Source: an uncultured Clostridia bacterium (GTDB lineage Bacteria; Bacillota; Clostridia; Christensenellales; UBA1242). From it: 38,462 bases of DNA. Below the pieces are notes generated by a model. The model saw only the letters and a program-made list of their open reading frames with translations, made no database searches and was not told where the DNA came from. How positions within the stretch are numbered: the stretch's first letter is position 1; every line of letters begins with the position of its first letter. The stretch covers positions 1-38,462 of the forward strand of contig CALBKX010000010.1 in the NCBI GenBank assembly GCA_937895935.1, given 5' to 3'. Made by a program: the position numbers and the translations under genes. Positions 14,394 through 22,844 of the stretch are shown here, in pieces.

Positions 14394-14938
14394 TAGGTGT
14401 AGCTTTCGGCGACAGCATGATTAAAGAATCTTTTGATGCGACTACGGGAAAAACTTATCCGGCATATGGATTCTCAAACAGAGATGAATATAGAAACTTA
14501 CAACCAAAAGAAGCTAGTAAAATTTTGTATGGAATTAAAGCAAATTTAGACCTCAATAGTCAAATGCATTCCATTCTTTATTCCAAAGTTTATTCTGGTT
14601 TACTCAACTTCTTAATTCCAGAATCAGTAGCTAAAACAAAACTAATGTCTACTCGGCGTGGTGCTAAAATGTCGCCAGAGGAAAAAAACAAAAGATTGCT
14701 GCCGCATGAGTTAACAACTATTCTTTTGGATGAAATTATGAATTTAAAACAAAAACCAACAGGAAATAGTAATCAAATTGTAGTAGAACAAATTAACAAA
14801 AGAATGACAAAAGACAAATTCTCTGCTTTGGAAATGGGAATTTATAGAGTTCAAACACTTGAAAATGACTTTATTAGTAAGAGACAAAATCGTGGCTTAG
14901 GGCGGCGACTTGTTTTTACCACTAAAGCAAGGGGGTGA
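14394..14938 (+). CDS. terL: Large terminase subunit, exon 3 (nuclease end)
   Basis: Exon 3 encodes the rest of L415 to residue 595. It begins GVAFGDSMIK, supplying the third nuclease aspartate (D421), and ends in a basic tail (QNRGLGRRLVFTTKARG). Codon phase joins exactly to exon 2 (t/ta). The internal ATG 14417 would give a non-functional fragment. Its TGA overlaps the GTG start of the portal gene. Confidence 0.9.
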
Positions 14939-16434
14939 GATATATAAATACACAAGAGCTAAAAGACCAAAGAATACTACAATTCAAGAAAGCATTAAAA
15001 GATATGATTGCTACTTCTAAAGCTGCTTATATTCGTTCCGATGCCAAATCTTATAGAGAAAGAAATCCAATGTATTCTAAAGAACAAATTAAAAGAATTG
15101 TGGAATGCGGCGACCCGATTGAGCGAGCAAAATTAAGCGAATTCTTTTTTGCTACTTCTGGTCTTTATAAGAGAATTATCTTACACTATGCAACTTTTTT
15201 AACTTACTCTTGGGTGCTTGTGCCACACATTAAAAATCCAAGAGATAAAATTTCTAATAAAAAAATTTCGCAAGCCTATTATAACGCTTCTGATTTTTGC
15301 ACTTCTTTTCAAATAGAAAGAAAATGCACATTATTCAGTAAAGACATTTTGGTGAAAGGTGCTTATTATGGTCTAATTCATGAAGACGGCGATTTTGTAG
15401 CAATTCAAGATTTGCCTTTTGATTATTGCCGCAGTCGTTTTAAGAATTCACATGATGTCGACATTGTAGAGTTTAATATGGCTTTCTTTGATACTATTAG
15501 AGACGAAGCTTTAAGAAAAGAAATTCTTGAAACCTACCCCAGAGTGGTTCAAAAAGGTTATTACAATTACAAGCACAAAGGAAAAGATAGATGGATTTTT
15601 CTGCCCGCTGAAATGGGCATTTATTTCTGTTATTTTGATGAAAGACCATTCTTTTTAGATTTGATTCCGCTATTAGATGATTTGGACGACTATAAGGACA
15701 TTGATAAAAAACGAAATTTACAAGCTTTAAAAAGAATTCTAACGCAACAAGTTGGTGTAAATGGAACTGAATTAGTTTTTGAACCAGATGAAGCAGAAGT
15801 TATGCATCAAGGTGTTGTTGATATGCTAAGAGATAATCCAGATGTGGATGTCGTGACGAGCTATAATAAAATTGATTTGTTAGATTTAAGCGGCGACAGT
15901 GATGAAAAAACTGAAGTTGAAGATGTTCAAAATCTTATTTATGAATCTGCCGGAATATCAAAAGAACTATTTTGTGCAACAACAGAAGCTGGAATTAACT
16001 ATTCTTTAAATAATGACTTGGCTATGACTATGATTTTAGGAAATCGCTATGCCAACTTTTTTACTGCTCTTATGAACTATAAGTTCAGTAATGCTAAAGT
16101 AAAATTCAAGTTATTGGTTTTACCTATTAGCTATTACAATAGTGCTGATTATACTTCTAGAGCAAAAGAATTGGCGGCATTCGGTTATAGTTTCTTAACG
16201 CCTATTCTCTCTACTGGTGTAGACCAAACCAATCTTGCTGACTTAAAGACGCTTGAAAATGATTTATTAGAACTCGATGAGGTGCTAAAACCATTACAGT
16301 CTTCTTATACGCAGTCGGGCAAGAAAGCAGGAGAACCGATTGAGGGGAATGGCAAAGATTCTACAACTGATAAAAATAAAGAAGAAGAGGTGAATACTGA
16401 CGATGGACAAGATGAAGATTCCAAACAGACTTGA
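14935..16434 (+). CDS. Portal protein
   Basis: A 499-aa protein from GTG 14935, overlapping the terminase stop (GTGA), so translation is coupled; a later in-frame ATG at 15005 region is an alternative. The portal is the dodecameric ring at one capsid vertex through which DNA enters and to which the tail attaches. Evidence is the position between terminase and protease, the length, a mixed alpha/beta body, a long helix region (residues about 230-260 DDLDDYKDIDKKRNLQALK), and an acidic low-complexity C-terminus usual for portals. The next gene starts inside its end. Confidence 0.8.
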   Translation: MRYINTQELKDQRILQFKKALKDMIATSKAAYIRSDAKSYRERNPMYSKEQIKRIVECGDPIERAKLSEFFFATSGLYKRIILHYATFLTYSWVLVPHIKNPRDKISNKKISQAYYNASDFCTSFQIERKCTLFSKDILVKGAYYGLIHEDGDFVAIQDLPFDYCRSRFKNSHDVDIVEFNMAFFDTIRDEALRKEILETYPRVVQKGYYNYKHKGKDRWIFLPAEMGIYFCYFDERPFFLDLIPLLDDLDDYKDIDKKRNLQALKRILTQQVGVNGTELVFEPDEAEVMHQGVVDMLRDNPDVDVVTSYNKIDLLDLSGDSDEKTEVEDVQNLIYESAGISKELFCATTEAGINYSLNNDLAMTMILGNRYANFFTALMNYKFSNAKVKFKLLVLPISYYNSADYTSRAKELAAFGYSFLTPILSTGVDQTNLADLKTLENDLLELDEVLKPLQSSYTQSGKKAGEPIEGNGKDSTTDKNKEEEVNTDDGQDEDSKQT

Positions 16435-17764
16435 TATTAGTCTTTATGGAGATATGACAAAAGTAAATGATATAACATCTAAATGTAGAGTCCGCATTTT
16501 TTATAAAGGACTCAATAGAAACCGCACTTTTATATCAGAAGAATTTGCTAATAAACTTATTGCTTCTTTACCATATGTTCCGATTAAAGGAATTTTTGAT
16601 AAAGATGATGTAGATTATACAGACCATGGTTGGAAAAATTCAGATGGAAAGATTTACGGAATTGTTCCGGAAAATCCTAATTTTGCTTGGGAAAAGCACT
16701 TAGATGAAGACGGGGTAGAGCGTGAATATGCGTGTTGCGATGTCATTGTTTATACCGCTTTGTATCCTGAAGCTAAAATCATTTCTGGTAAATCTCAATC
16801 TATGGAAATTTATAGCGGCTCTTTAAAAGGTCAATGGAATATCTGGGAAGATGGCGACCCTTATTTTAATTTTGAGGATGGTTGTTTACTAGGACTACAA
16901 ATTCTAGGTGATATGACTGAACCATGTTTTGAAGGTGCGGCATTTTTTAGTTTATATAATGATACTAAAGAATTAATTGATACGATTAAGAACTTTAGTA
17001 AAAAAGATAATGATGATAATAAAAAAGTAGAGGTGAAAAAACCAGTGAATACAAATTTATTTGGCGTAGAAGCAGAAAATTTTTCTGCTATTTTTGCTAT
17101 GCTTAATCCAGATTATGAAGTGGAAAAGAATGAAACATTTGATTCTGTAATTTTTGGTTTAGACAATGATGTAGTTTCTTATGTAAACAAGGACGGCGTT
17201 CATTATAATAAGGTTGATACAGATGAACAAGGCAATTTTACTCTAGGGGAATCTGTTGACCCTAAGGAAATGACTGTTCTAAAGGATGAAATTGTTAACC
17301 TAAAGTCTCAGCTTGAAGAAACAAAGACGACTTCTACAGATGATGACAAAGACGCTTTAGCAGACTTTCAGAAGAAATTAGATGAAAGAGATGCTGAAAT
17401 CGCCGACCTAAAAACCAATATTGTAGAGTTTGAAAAAGAAAAGACACTTTTAAGTGGGCAGATTTCTGAACTTTCAGAATTTAAGTCCAATATTGAAAAT
17501 ACTAAAAAAGAAGAAATTCTTGATAAGTTCTCTGAATATCTAAATGATTCTCTTATTGATGAACTAAAGGGTAAGATGGATAAGTTTACTGTAGACGATT
17601 TCAAGAAGGAAGTTTGTGCTACTGCTTATGATAATAACTCTGCTACTTTTTTCTCTAAGAAGAAAGATAAACCAGATTTAATCCATAAGGCTAATGTAGA
17701 CAATAAAGCAGAATCAGGTATTGAAAGATTATTAGATAAATATAAGAATGGGGGTAATAAGTAA
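16403..17764 (+). CDS. Prohead protease-scaffold fusion (probable)
   Basis: A 453-aa protein; ATG 16403 has GAGGTG 10 nt upstream within the portal gene. The N-terminal ~190 residues resemble a capsid maturation protease: VPIKGIF, DHG (H75), IYGIV and SQSMEI (S133), a His/Ser arrangement seen in phage prohead proteases, then LGLQILG and FEGAAFF. After a Lys/Asp linker (about 200-210), residues about 285-360 are a strong coiled coil (LKDEIVNLKSQLEE...), as in scaffolding proteins. It lies just before the capsid genes. Protease activity is inferred from motif and position. Confidence 0.65.
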   Translation: MDKMKIPNRLDISLYGDMTKVNDITSKCRVRIFYKGLNRNRTFISEEFANKLIASLPYVPIKGIFDKDDVDYTDHGWKNSDGKIYGIVPENPNFAWEKHLDEDGVEREYACCDVIVYTALYPEAKIISGKSQSMEIYSGSLKGQWNIWEDGDPYFNFEDGCLLGLQILGDMTEPCFEGAAFFSLYNDTKELIDTIKNFSKKDNDDNKKVEVKKPVNTNLFGVEAENFSAIFAMLNPDYEVEKNETFDSVIFGLDNDVVSYVNKDGVHYNKVDTDEQGNFTLGESVDPKEMTVLKDEIVNLKSQLEETKTTSTDDDKDALADFQKKLDERDAEIADLKTNIVEFEKEKTLLSGQISELSEFKSNIENTKKEEILDKFSEYLNDSLIDELKGKMDKFTVDDFKKEVCATAYDNNSATFFSKKKDKPDLIHKANVDNKAESGIERLLDKYKNGGNK

Positions 17765-18420
17765 TGGCAATTAAATTTTTCGACTGTCATGGTTTTGGTC
17801 AGATTGAACCAAATCAGGTTTGGTTTACAAGAGCTGGTATGATTGAAGCACAGTGTGCTCTAGACCCAGAAAAGTTTGCTTCTCATTTTCCAATGACTGA
17901 TACGGAAGCAACTACTGGCAAGATTTATGGTGAAAACGGTTCTTTCTACATGGTAGATAAGGCTAAGAAAATCGTAACGATTCCAACTAAGGCACTATCT
18001 GATAAGGGCTATCCAATGGGTATTAATTATTCTACTGAAAAGATTTATAATCAGTTTACTCCGGGTCGTAGAAATTTCTGCATGATTTGTAATGAGTTCT
18101 ATCCAAGACTTGGCTATGTAGAACCGGGCATGAGAATTACTACAAATTCTGTTGCTTGGGACACAACTAATACTACTCTTTTCAAGACAGATAATGCTAA
18201 TTTTGACAGTGATATTATGTATAATGATGTAAAAGCAGCAGTAGATAAGGGTGACGCAGTTTACGCTTATGTTGTAGAAGGTTCTCATGGTAAGCTAACT
18301 ATTGGTGCTAGTGTTGCAGATGCACTAGGTCATGTATATGCTCAGGTTGTAAAGGCTTATACAAATGCTGATGGCACTAAGTCTTTCATGTTCCAGTTCA
18401 TTAATGAACCGACTGCGTAA
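17764..18420 (+). CDS. Probable head decoration protein
   Basis: A 218-aa beta-rich protein between scaffold and major capsid genes, the standard place of a capsid decoration or stabilisation protein. GGGGGT precedes the ATG, whose first base is the last base of the preceding stop codon. Codon choice is markedly different from neighbours: Lys AAG, Gln CAG and Leu CTA predominate, as in the major capsid gene, suggesting a very abundant product. Gly/Thr-rich with a TIGASVADALGHVYA segment. No family motif identified. Confidence 0.6.
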   Translation: MAIKFFDCHGFGQIEPNQVWFTRAGMIEAQCALDPEKFASHFPMTDTEATTGKIYGENGSFYMVDKAKKIVTIPTKALSDKGYPMGINYSTEKIYNQFTPGRRNFCMICNEFYPRLGYVEPGMRITTNSVAWDTTNTTLFKTDNANFDSDIMYNDVKAAVDKGDAVYAYVVEGSHGKLTIGASVADALGHVYAQVVKAYTNADGTKSFMFQFINEPTA

Positions 18421-18447
18421 TTTTTGGTAAAGGAGGTAGAAGAAATA

Positions 18448-19533
18448 ATGGCAACTGATATTAAAGCAATTAAGGACTTAGTTGTATGCTCTTATTATGG
18501 CACTAGTCCAAATCCAACTAAGTTTTCCAATAATGATGTAAAAGAAGCACTACACAAAGAAATTCATAATCTTTGTTATGATTATAATTCCTATCGTAGA
18601 AACAAGTTAGACCTTTTTGAAATTCTACAAGAGGCTTATGATGAAATTCTACCACGTTATGTAGAACAGATTATGGGCACTTTTGCTGAAATTAAGACTG
18701 TAGCACTTGGTCAGAAGGCACAGTTTGTAAGAAAGAGAGGTCGCCAGCGGGCTAAGCAGTTTATTACTGAAGTAGGTCTTTCTGGTGCTTATGAATCCTT
18801 TAGACTAGATAAGGATACTTTTGAAGTTGGTGGACACGCTATTGGTGGTGCAGCATATATCGACTTTGAAAGATATTTAACTGGTGATGAAGATATTTCT
18901 GAATCCACTGATATTCTACTTGAAGGAATTCAGGAAGCTCTAATGGGTGAAGTTCAGAAGGCTCTAATTGCTTCTGTAAATGCCGAAGACCGTCCAACTA
19001 AGAATGTTTATGTGGGTGCAGGTTGGGATGCTAACGCAATGGCTTCTCTAATTTCTGTAGCTAGAGCTTATGGCGGCGGTGCTGTAATCTTTGCTGCTCC
19101 AGAGTTTATTGCTGAAATGGGGCCTGATGCAATTGGTCAGCCAATCTTTAAGGGCACTCCGGGCTATGCTGGTGCTACTCCGGTATATTCTCCAAAGGAT
19201 ATTGATGATATTGCTCGGACGGGTTATATTACATCCTTTAGAGGAACACCAATTATTCAGCTACCACAGTCTTATACTGATGAAACAAACACTACTACTC
19301 AGATTAACCCAGCTATGGCTTATGTATTCCCAACTGGTGGCGAAAAGGTAGTAAAGGTAGTATTTGAAGGCAATACTCAGGTAGACGATTGGCAGCATAG
19401 AGATAGAAGCTTTGAAATTGAAGCATATACACGTTTTGGTGTAGCTATTCTTACTAATCATAACTGGTGTGTATATGAAAATACTACACTAGCTAATACA
19501 GAAAATTATCCTACTAAGTATCCAGTAGAATAA
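18448..19533 (+). CDS. Major capsid protein
   Basis: 361 aa from ATG 18448, which follows AAAGGAGG; upstream in-frame codons are the ribosome site. It fits an HK97-fold shell protein: N-terminal helical arm, a central domain with repeated small residues (GGAVIFAAPEFIAEMG), and a C-terminal EIEAYTRFGVAILTNHNW segment typical of this family's P-domain end. Codon bias is extreme (AAG, CAG, CTA), fitting the most abundant virion protein. A terminator follows 26 nt downstream. Confidence 0.85.
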   Translation: MATDIKAIKDLVVCSYYGTSPNPTKFSNNDVKEALHKEIHNLCYDYNSYRRNKLDLFEILQEAYDEILPRYVEQIMGTFAEIKTVALGQKAQFVRKRGRQRAKQFITEVGLSGAYESFRLDKDTFEVGGHAIGGAAYIDFERYLTGDEDISESTDILLEGIQEALMGEVQKALIASVNAEDRPTKNVYVGAGWDANAMASLISVARAYGGGAVIFAAPEFIAEMGPDAIGQPIFKGTPGYAGATPVYSPKDIDDIARTGYITSFRGTPIIQLPQSYTDETNTTTQINPAMAYVFPTGGEKVVKVVFEGNTQVDDWQHRDRSFEIEAYTRFGVAILTNHNWCVYENTTLANTENYPTKYPVE

Positions 19534-19558
19534 GATAAAAATATTATAGAATGAGAAA

Positions 19559-19594
19559 AGATGGGCGGGCTTAAAAGCTCATCCATCTTTTTTT
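19559..19594 (+). terminator. Rho-independent terminator after capsid gene
   Basis: GATGG (19560-19564) with CCATC (19583-19587), inner GGGC/GCUC stem, then seven Ts. It would let head genes be made in excess over the connector and tail genes. Confidence 0.85.
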
Positions 19595-19617
19595 GAGTTT
19601 AAAGGAGGAATTTAATA

Positions 19618-20151
19618 ATGGAAAACAATACGAGATTAGTTCAATTACAGAACATGGTTAACAAGACTGTTGGCGTAATTAAGCCGGAATATGGTGTCAA
19701 TAGAAAATGGACAAAGAAAGGACAAACAATTCCGCTACCTTATGACGTTGTAGAGCAACTTTTGTGGGACGAAGGATTCCGTAATATGATTGACCGTGGT
19801 ATTCTTTATATTAATGATTTGCAGGATAAGATTGATTTAGGTCTAGAACCTTATGGAGCAGAAGAGCCGGAAAACATTATTGTTTTATCTGATAAACAGA
19901 TTGAAAACTTGCTAAAGGATGTTCCTTATTCTGTCTTTAAGACCGAAATTAAGAAATACACTCTTGACCAAATTAATAGAATTGTCAACTACGCTTTAGA
20001 AAATGAAATTGTTGATGTTAATAAGTGTTCTTATCTAAAAGAATTAACTGGAACAGATATTATGAAGTCTATTGCCACCAAAAGAGATTTAGAAAGAGAA
20101 GAAAAGAACCGCAAGGTGAGAGAAGATGAAGACGCTAAGAGACGTGTATAA
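19618..20151 (+). CDS. Hypothetical protein after capsid gene
   Basis: A 177-aa protein; AAAGGAGG precedes the ATG. The N-terminal 70 residues contain a compact domain (KPEYGVNRKWTKKGQTIPL...), then helices (LDQINRIVNYALENEIVDV), and a highly charged C-terminal tail (REEKNRKVREDEDAKRRV). The next gene begins 26 nt before its end. The position suggests a head protein or connector factor; family not recognised. Confidence 0.6.
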   Translation: MENNTRLVQLQNMVNKTVGVIKPEYGVNRKWTKKGQTIPLPYDVVEQLLWDEGFRNMIDRGILYINDLQDKIDLGLEPYGAEEPENIIVLSDKQIENLLKDVPYSVFKTEIKKYTLDQINRIVNYALENEIVDVNKCSYLKELTGTDIMKSIATKRDLEREEKNRKVREDEDAKRRV

Positions 20152-20590
20152 CGCTTTTTTATGTAAAGTAAATGAAGACGATTGGGCGAATTGCTATTCA
20201 GAAGAAGATTTAGAATGGTTTACTAAAGATTGGCGTTCATTTCTTGAATCCGCCATTCCTTATTTTAAATTTCCAAGATGCGGCTTAGAAATTGATGAAG
20301 AAAACGGCTGTTTTAAAGATGAATTTTTTGGAAATGCTGAAATTGAAGTTTTAGCCTGCTTCATGAAACAAGAATGGCTTAAAAGAACAATTGATTCATG
20401 GGAAAATATTAAGACTCAATATGAAGAAAGCGATTTTTCACAAGCAAATTTGTTAAAGACTTTTATTTCTTTAAGAGAACAAATTAAAGATGAAGCAAGA
20501 AAGAGCGAAGCCAGATATTATCGTTCTATTGGTAGAAGACCATTTGATTTTAAGAAATTAGCCGGCAGTGGTGGAAAGTCTTGGAATTAA
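20126..20590 (+). CDS. Head-tail connector-like protein
   Basis: A 154-aa helical protein starting MKTLRDVYNAFLCKVNEDDW, with AAGGTGA upstream. Aromatic-rich N-terminal helices (LEWFTKDWRSFLESAIPYFKFP) and a C-terminal helix-rich end suit the four-helix connector (adaptor) proteins that sit under the portal. The position, just after the capsid genes, agrees. It overlaps both neighbours by a few codons. Assignment rests on size, helicity and order. Confidence 0.5.
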   Translation: MKTLRDVYNAFLCKVNEDDWANCYSEEDLEWFTKDWRSFLESAIPYFKFPRCGLEIDEENGCFKDEFFGNAEIEVLACFMKQEWLKRTIDSWENIKTQYEESDFSQANLLKTFISLREQIKDEARKSEARYYRSIGRRPFDFKKLAGSGGKSWN

Positions 20591-20847
20591 ATGATGTAAA
20601 ACAAGCTTATATTGATAAAATGAAAAGCCGTTTATATGGTTTACTAAGGGAACGTGAAAAAGGTGGACAATGGGAGAAATTCTTGGATACTATTTTGATT
20701 GAACTTGAAGGTTATAAGGAAGAACAAAAGACAATTAACTTTTATTTACTTTATAGCAAGTTGGCGGCGTGTCGTTATTTATCTTTTAAATATTATAGAA
20801 AAACGATTTTTGAATGTATGAATCTGTTTGATAGGATTGATGTTTGA
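20581..20847 (+). CDS. Small hypothetical head-tail protein
   Basis: An 88-aa basic helical protein from TTG 20581, with GGTGG 6 nt upstream, overlapping the previous gene by 10 nt. Sequence features: LKYRK-like basic helices and two Cys. Stop TGA overlaps the next ATG (TGATG). No family; it belongs to the tightly packed connector block. Confidence 0.5.
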   Translation: MELNDVKQAYIDKMKSRLYGLLREREKGGQWEKFLDTILIELEGYKEEQKTINFYLLYSKLAACRYLSFKYYRKTIFECMNLFDRIDV

Positions 20848-21578
20848 TGGATTATTTTAAAGAAGTATATTTAAAAAGAATGAATATAGATGGACACACA
20901 CGGCAAGAAAGAATTTTAACTAGAAAAGAAAAAGAATTTGATAAACTTTTTTTGCGGCAATCACAATGGCAAGCTAATATTTATCAAAAAAATTTAGATG
21001 AAGCTGATATTCTATGCTCTTTGCAACCAAATAAATGGAATGAAAGTCAAGAAATTTCAAATCTTTTGGTTTCTACAAAGACTGATAGATTTAATACGGG
21101 TGATATTTTAAGAATTTATCAGCGTATCAAAGATGTTGAGTATGATAAAATTTGGCTAGTTTTATTTTGTGAAGATAAAATTGCTAAAGGTTATTTTTGC
21201 TATAAGTTAATTTGTTTAGATTCTATTATTAATTTTACTAATGAATATGGAGATACTCTTTATTCTGTTCCCGTAAAATTTGTAAATAGTTCTGCGGCAG
21301 TAGTAAAAGATTTGTATAACTATGGAATACAAAGTAATGGCTATCGTGAACCAAATAGAGATACAAAAGTTATTACGCAGCGTTTTGATTTCTTAAAGAA
21401 AGAAATTTATTTTGAATACAAGAATAAGGGTTTTCAAATAGAAGGGATAGATGATATTAGCATTGATAATGTTGCTTATATTACTATTGGAGAAAAACTT
21501 AAAAGAGAAGTCGAACCACGTTCTTCTGAAAACATCGAGGTTGGAAAAGATACTAATTTCTTTTTAAATAATGTTTAA
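20847..21578 (+). CDS. Head-closure/connector-like protein
   Basis: 243 aa from ATG 20847 (overlapping TGATG). After a helical, charged start, residues about 60-150 are beta-rich, including IWLVLFCEDKIAKGYFCYKL, and the end is acidic. Head-closure (stopper) proteins in siphoviruses and myoviruses have this position and a beta-barrel body, so that is the most likely role, with modest confidence. No motif is diagnostic. Confidence 0.45.
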   Translation: MDYFKEVYLKRMNIDGHTRQERILTRKEKEFDKLFLRQSQWQANIYQKNLDEADILCSLQPNKWNESQEISNLLVSTKTDRFNTGDILRIYQRIKDVEYDKIWLVLFCEDKIAKGYFCYKLICLDSIINFTNEYGDTLYSVPVKFVNSSAAVVKDLYNYGIQSNGYREPNRDTKVITQRFDFLKKEIYFEYKNKGFQIEGIDDISIDNVAYITIGEKLKREVEPRSSENIEVGKDTNFFLNNV

Positions 21579-21593
21579 ATGGTGGTGATGTAA

Positions 21594-22085
21594 TTGGATT
21601 CTAAAGTTAAATATGGACAAGAGCATGGTAAAAATCTAGTTAAGATTGCTAAAAAAATTCTTAATAATCAAGACTTATGTAAACTATTAGTGAATACCAA
21701 TTTAGACCCATTAAACAACAAAGATGAAATTAATGGAATGCGATTATTAAATAAAAATGTAAGAGTTGTGCCGCTACTTAATAGAGATGAACAACTGTCT
21801 GATTCAAAAATAGTATTATTATATACAGATGGAGAAGTAAGTGAAAGCAATTCCGATAATGAAGTTATGACCTTTATTGTTAGTATCTATTGTCCATTCC
21901 AGCAGTGGTTAATAACAGGTGAGGACTTGCGACCTTATAAAATTATGAGTGAAGTTAGAAAAAGTCTACAAGATAAAAGATTGAATGGATTGGGAGAAAT
22001 TAAATATATTGGGTTTAATTTTAGCACATTAACAGAAGAAATGGGAAATTTTGTTATGGAGTTTAGAATTTATGCTTTCTCTTAA
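21594..22085 (+). CDS. Tail completion (tail terminator)-like protein
   Basis: A 163-aa protein from TTG 21594 with GGTGATG upstream. N-terminal helix with basic residues (GKNLVKIAKKILNNQDLCKLL), then alternating beta strands and helices (MTFIVSIYCPFQQWLI ... LRPYKIMSEVRKSL), the pattern of gpU/tail-terminator folds. It lies between head-closure and tail-tube genes, the usual place. It overlaps the next gene by 14 nt. Confidence 0.5.
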   Translation: MDSKVKYGQEHGKNLVKIAKKILNNQDLCKLLVNTNLDPLNNKDEINGMRLLNKNVRVVPLLNRDEQLSDSKIVLLYTDGEVSESNSDNEVMTFIVSIYCPFQQWLITGEDLRPYKIMSEVRKSLQDKRLNGLGEIKYIGFNFSTLTEEMGNFVMEFRIYAFS

Positions 22086-22830
22086 TGATATTGAAGTTAT
22101 TAAAGAGCAATCTTATGCTTGTTTTCCAAGTCAATTTTCCAATATTTGTAAAGTCTATCCGTTGAAAATGGAAGAGATTATAAAAATGGGTTCAGACAAG
22201 TATAAAGGGTATCTGAATTTATTATTACTTACAGAAGTTGAAATTGCTAAAATGATTGAGGAAAAAGCAAAGATAGAAGTAGACTTATCTGAAATAACAA
22301 CGCTATCCTATTTATTACAAAGTGCTAAATTATCTGATTCATTTTTATTGGATTTACAAAATGCTTTCACTACTTTTATAAAAGAAGAAGTTTTATTGCT
22401 TCCTAAAATTAATGCCGTGCTAATTGGCAACGATTTTTCTAAAAAACGGTTAATAACAGAAGAAAATTTTTCTGATTTTCAAGACATACTAAGAATTCAA
22501 AATCGCCGCCCGATTGAAGAACCGCCACCAGAAAATGAATCGCCAATTGCTAAAAAATTCCGTTTAAAAAGAGAAATGAGAGATGCTGTAAAGAAAAAAC
22601 AGCAACAAAAAAATGGAACTGGTTTATCTACTTGTGATTTATTGGGAATAGCAGAAACTTTTCATATAGATTGGAGAAACTGCAGTGTCTATTCTTTTTA
22701 TGTGTTGCTAGAGCGACATCAGCTAAAAGAAAAGTGGCAACAAGATATTCAAATGCTTTGTGCTGGAGCGGAATCTCAAAAACTTAAAACAAAATATTGG
22801 GGTGAAAGCCTCGACAAAAAAGACGAATAA
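22072..22830 (+). CDS. Hypothetical tail-region protein
   Basis: A 252-aa protein; ATG 22072 has GGAG about 10 nt upstream inside the preceding gene. The N-terminal 150 residues are helical; a Pro/Glu linker (PIEEPPPENESP) leads to a basic helix (RLKREMRDAVKKKQQQK) and a C-terminal segment with LLERHQLKEKWQQDIQ and YWGES. It could be a tail-assembly factor, but such proteins usually follow the tube gene, and no frameshift signal was seen. Family not recognised. Confidence 0.5.
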   Translation: MLSLNDIEVIKEQSYACFPSQFSNICKVYPLKMEEIIKMGSDKYKGYLNLLLLTEVEIAKMIEEKAKIEVDLSEITTLSYLLQSAKLSDSFLLDLQNAFTTFIKEEVLLLPKINAVLIGNDFSKKRLITEENFSDFQDILRIQNRRPIEEPPPENESPIAKKFRLKREMRDAVKKKQQQKNGTGLSTCDLLGIAETFHIDWRNCSVYSFYVLLERHQLKEKWQQDIQMLCAGAESQKLKTKYWGESLDKKDE

Positions 22831-22844
22831 AAGGAGGTTTTAAG

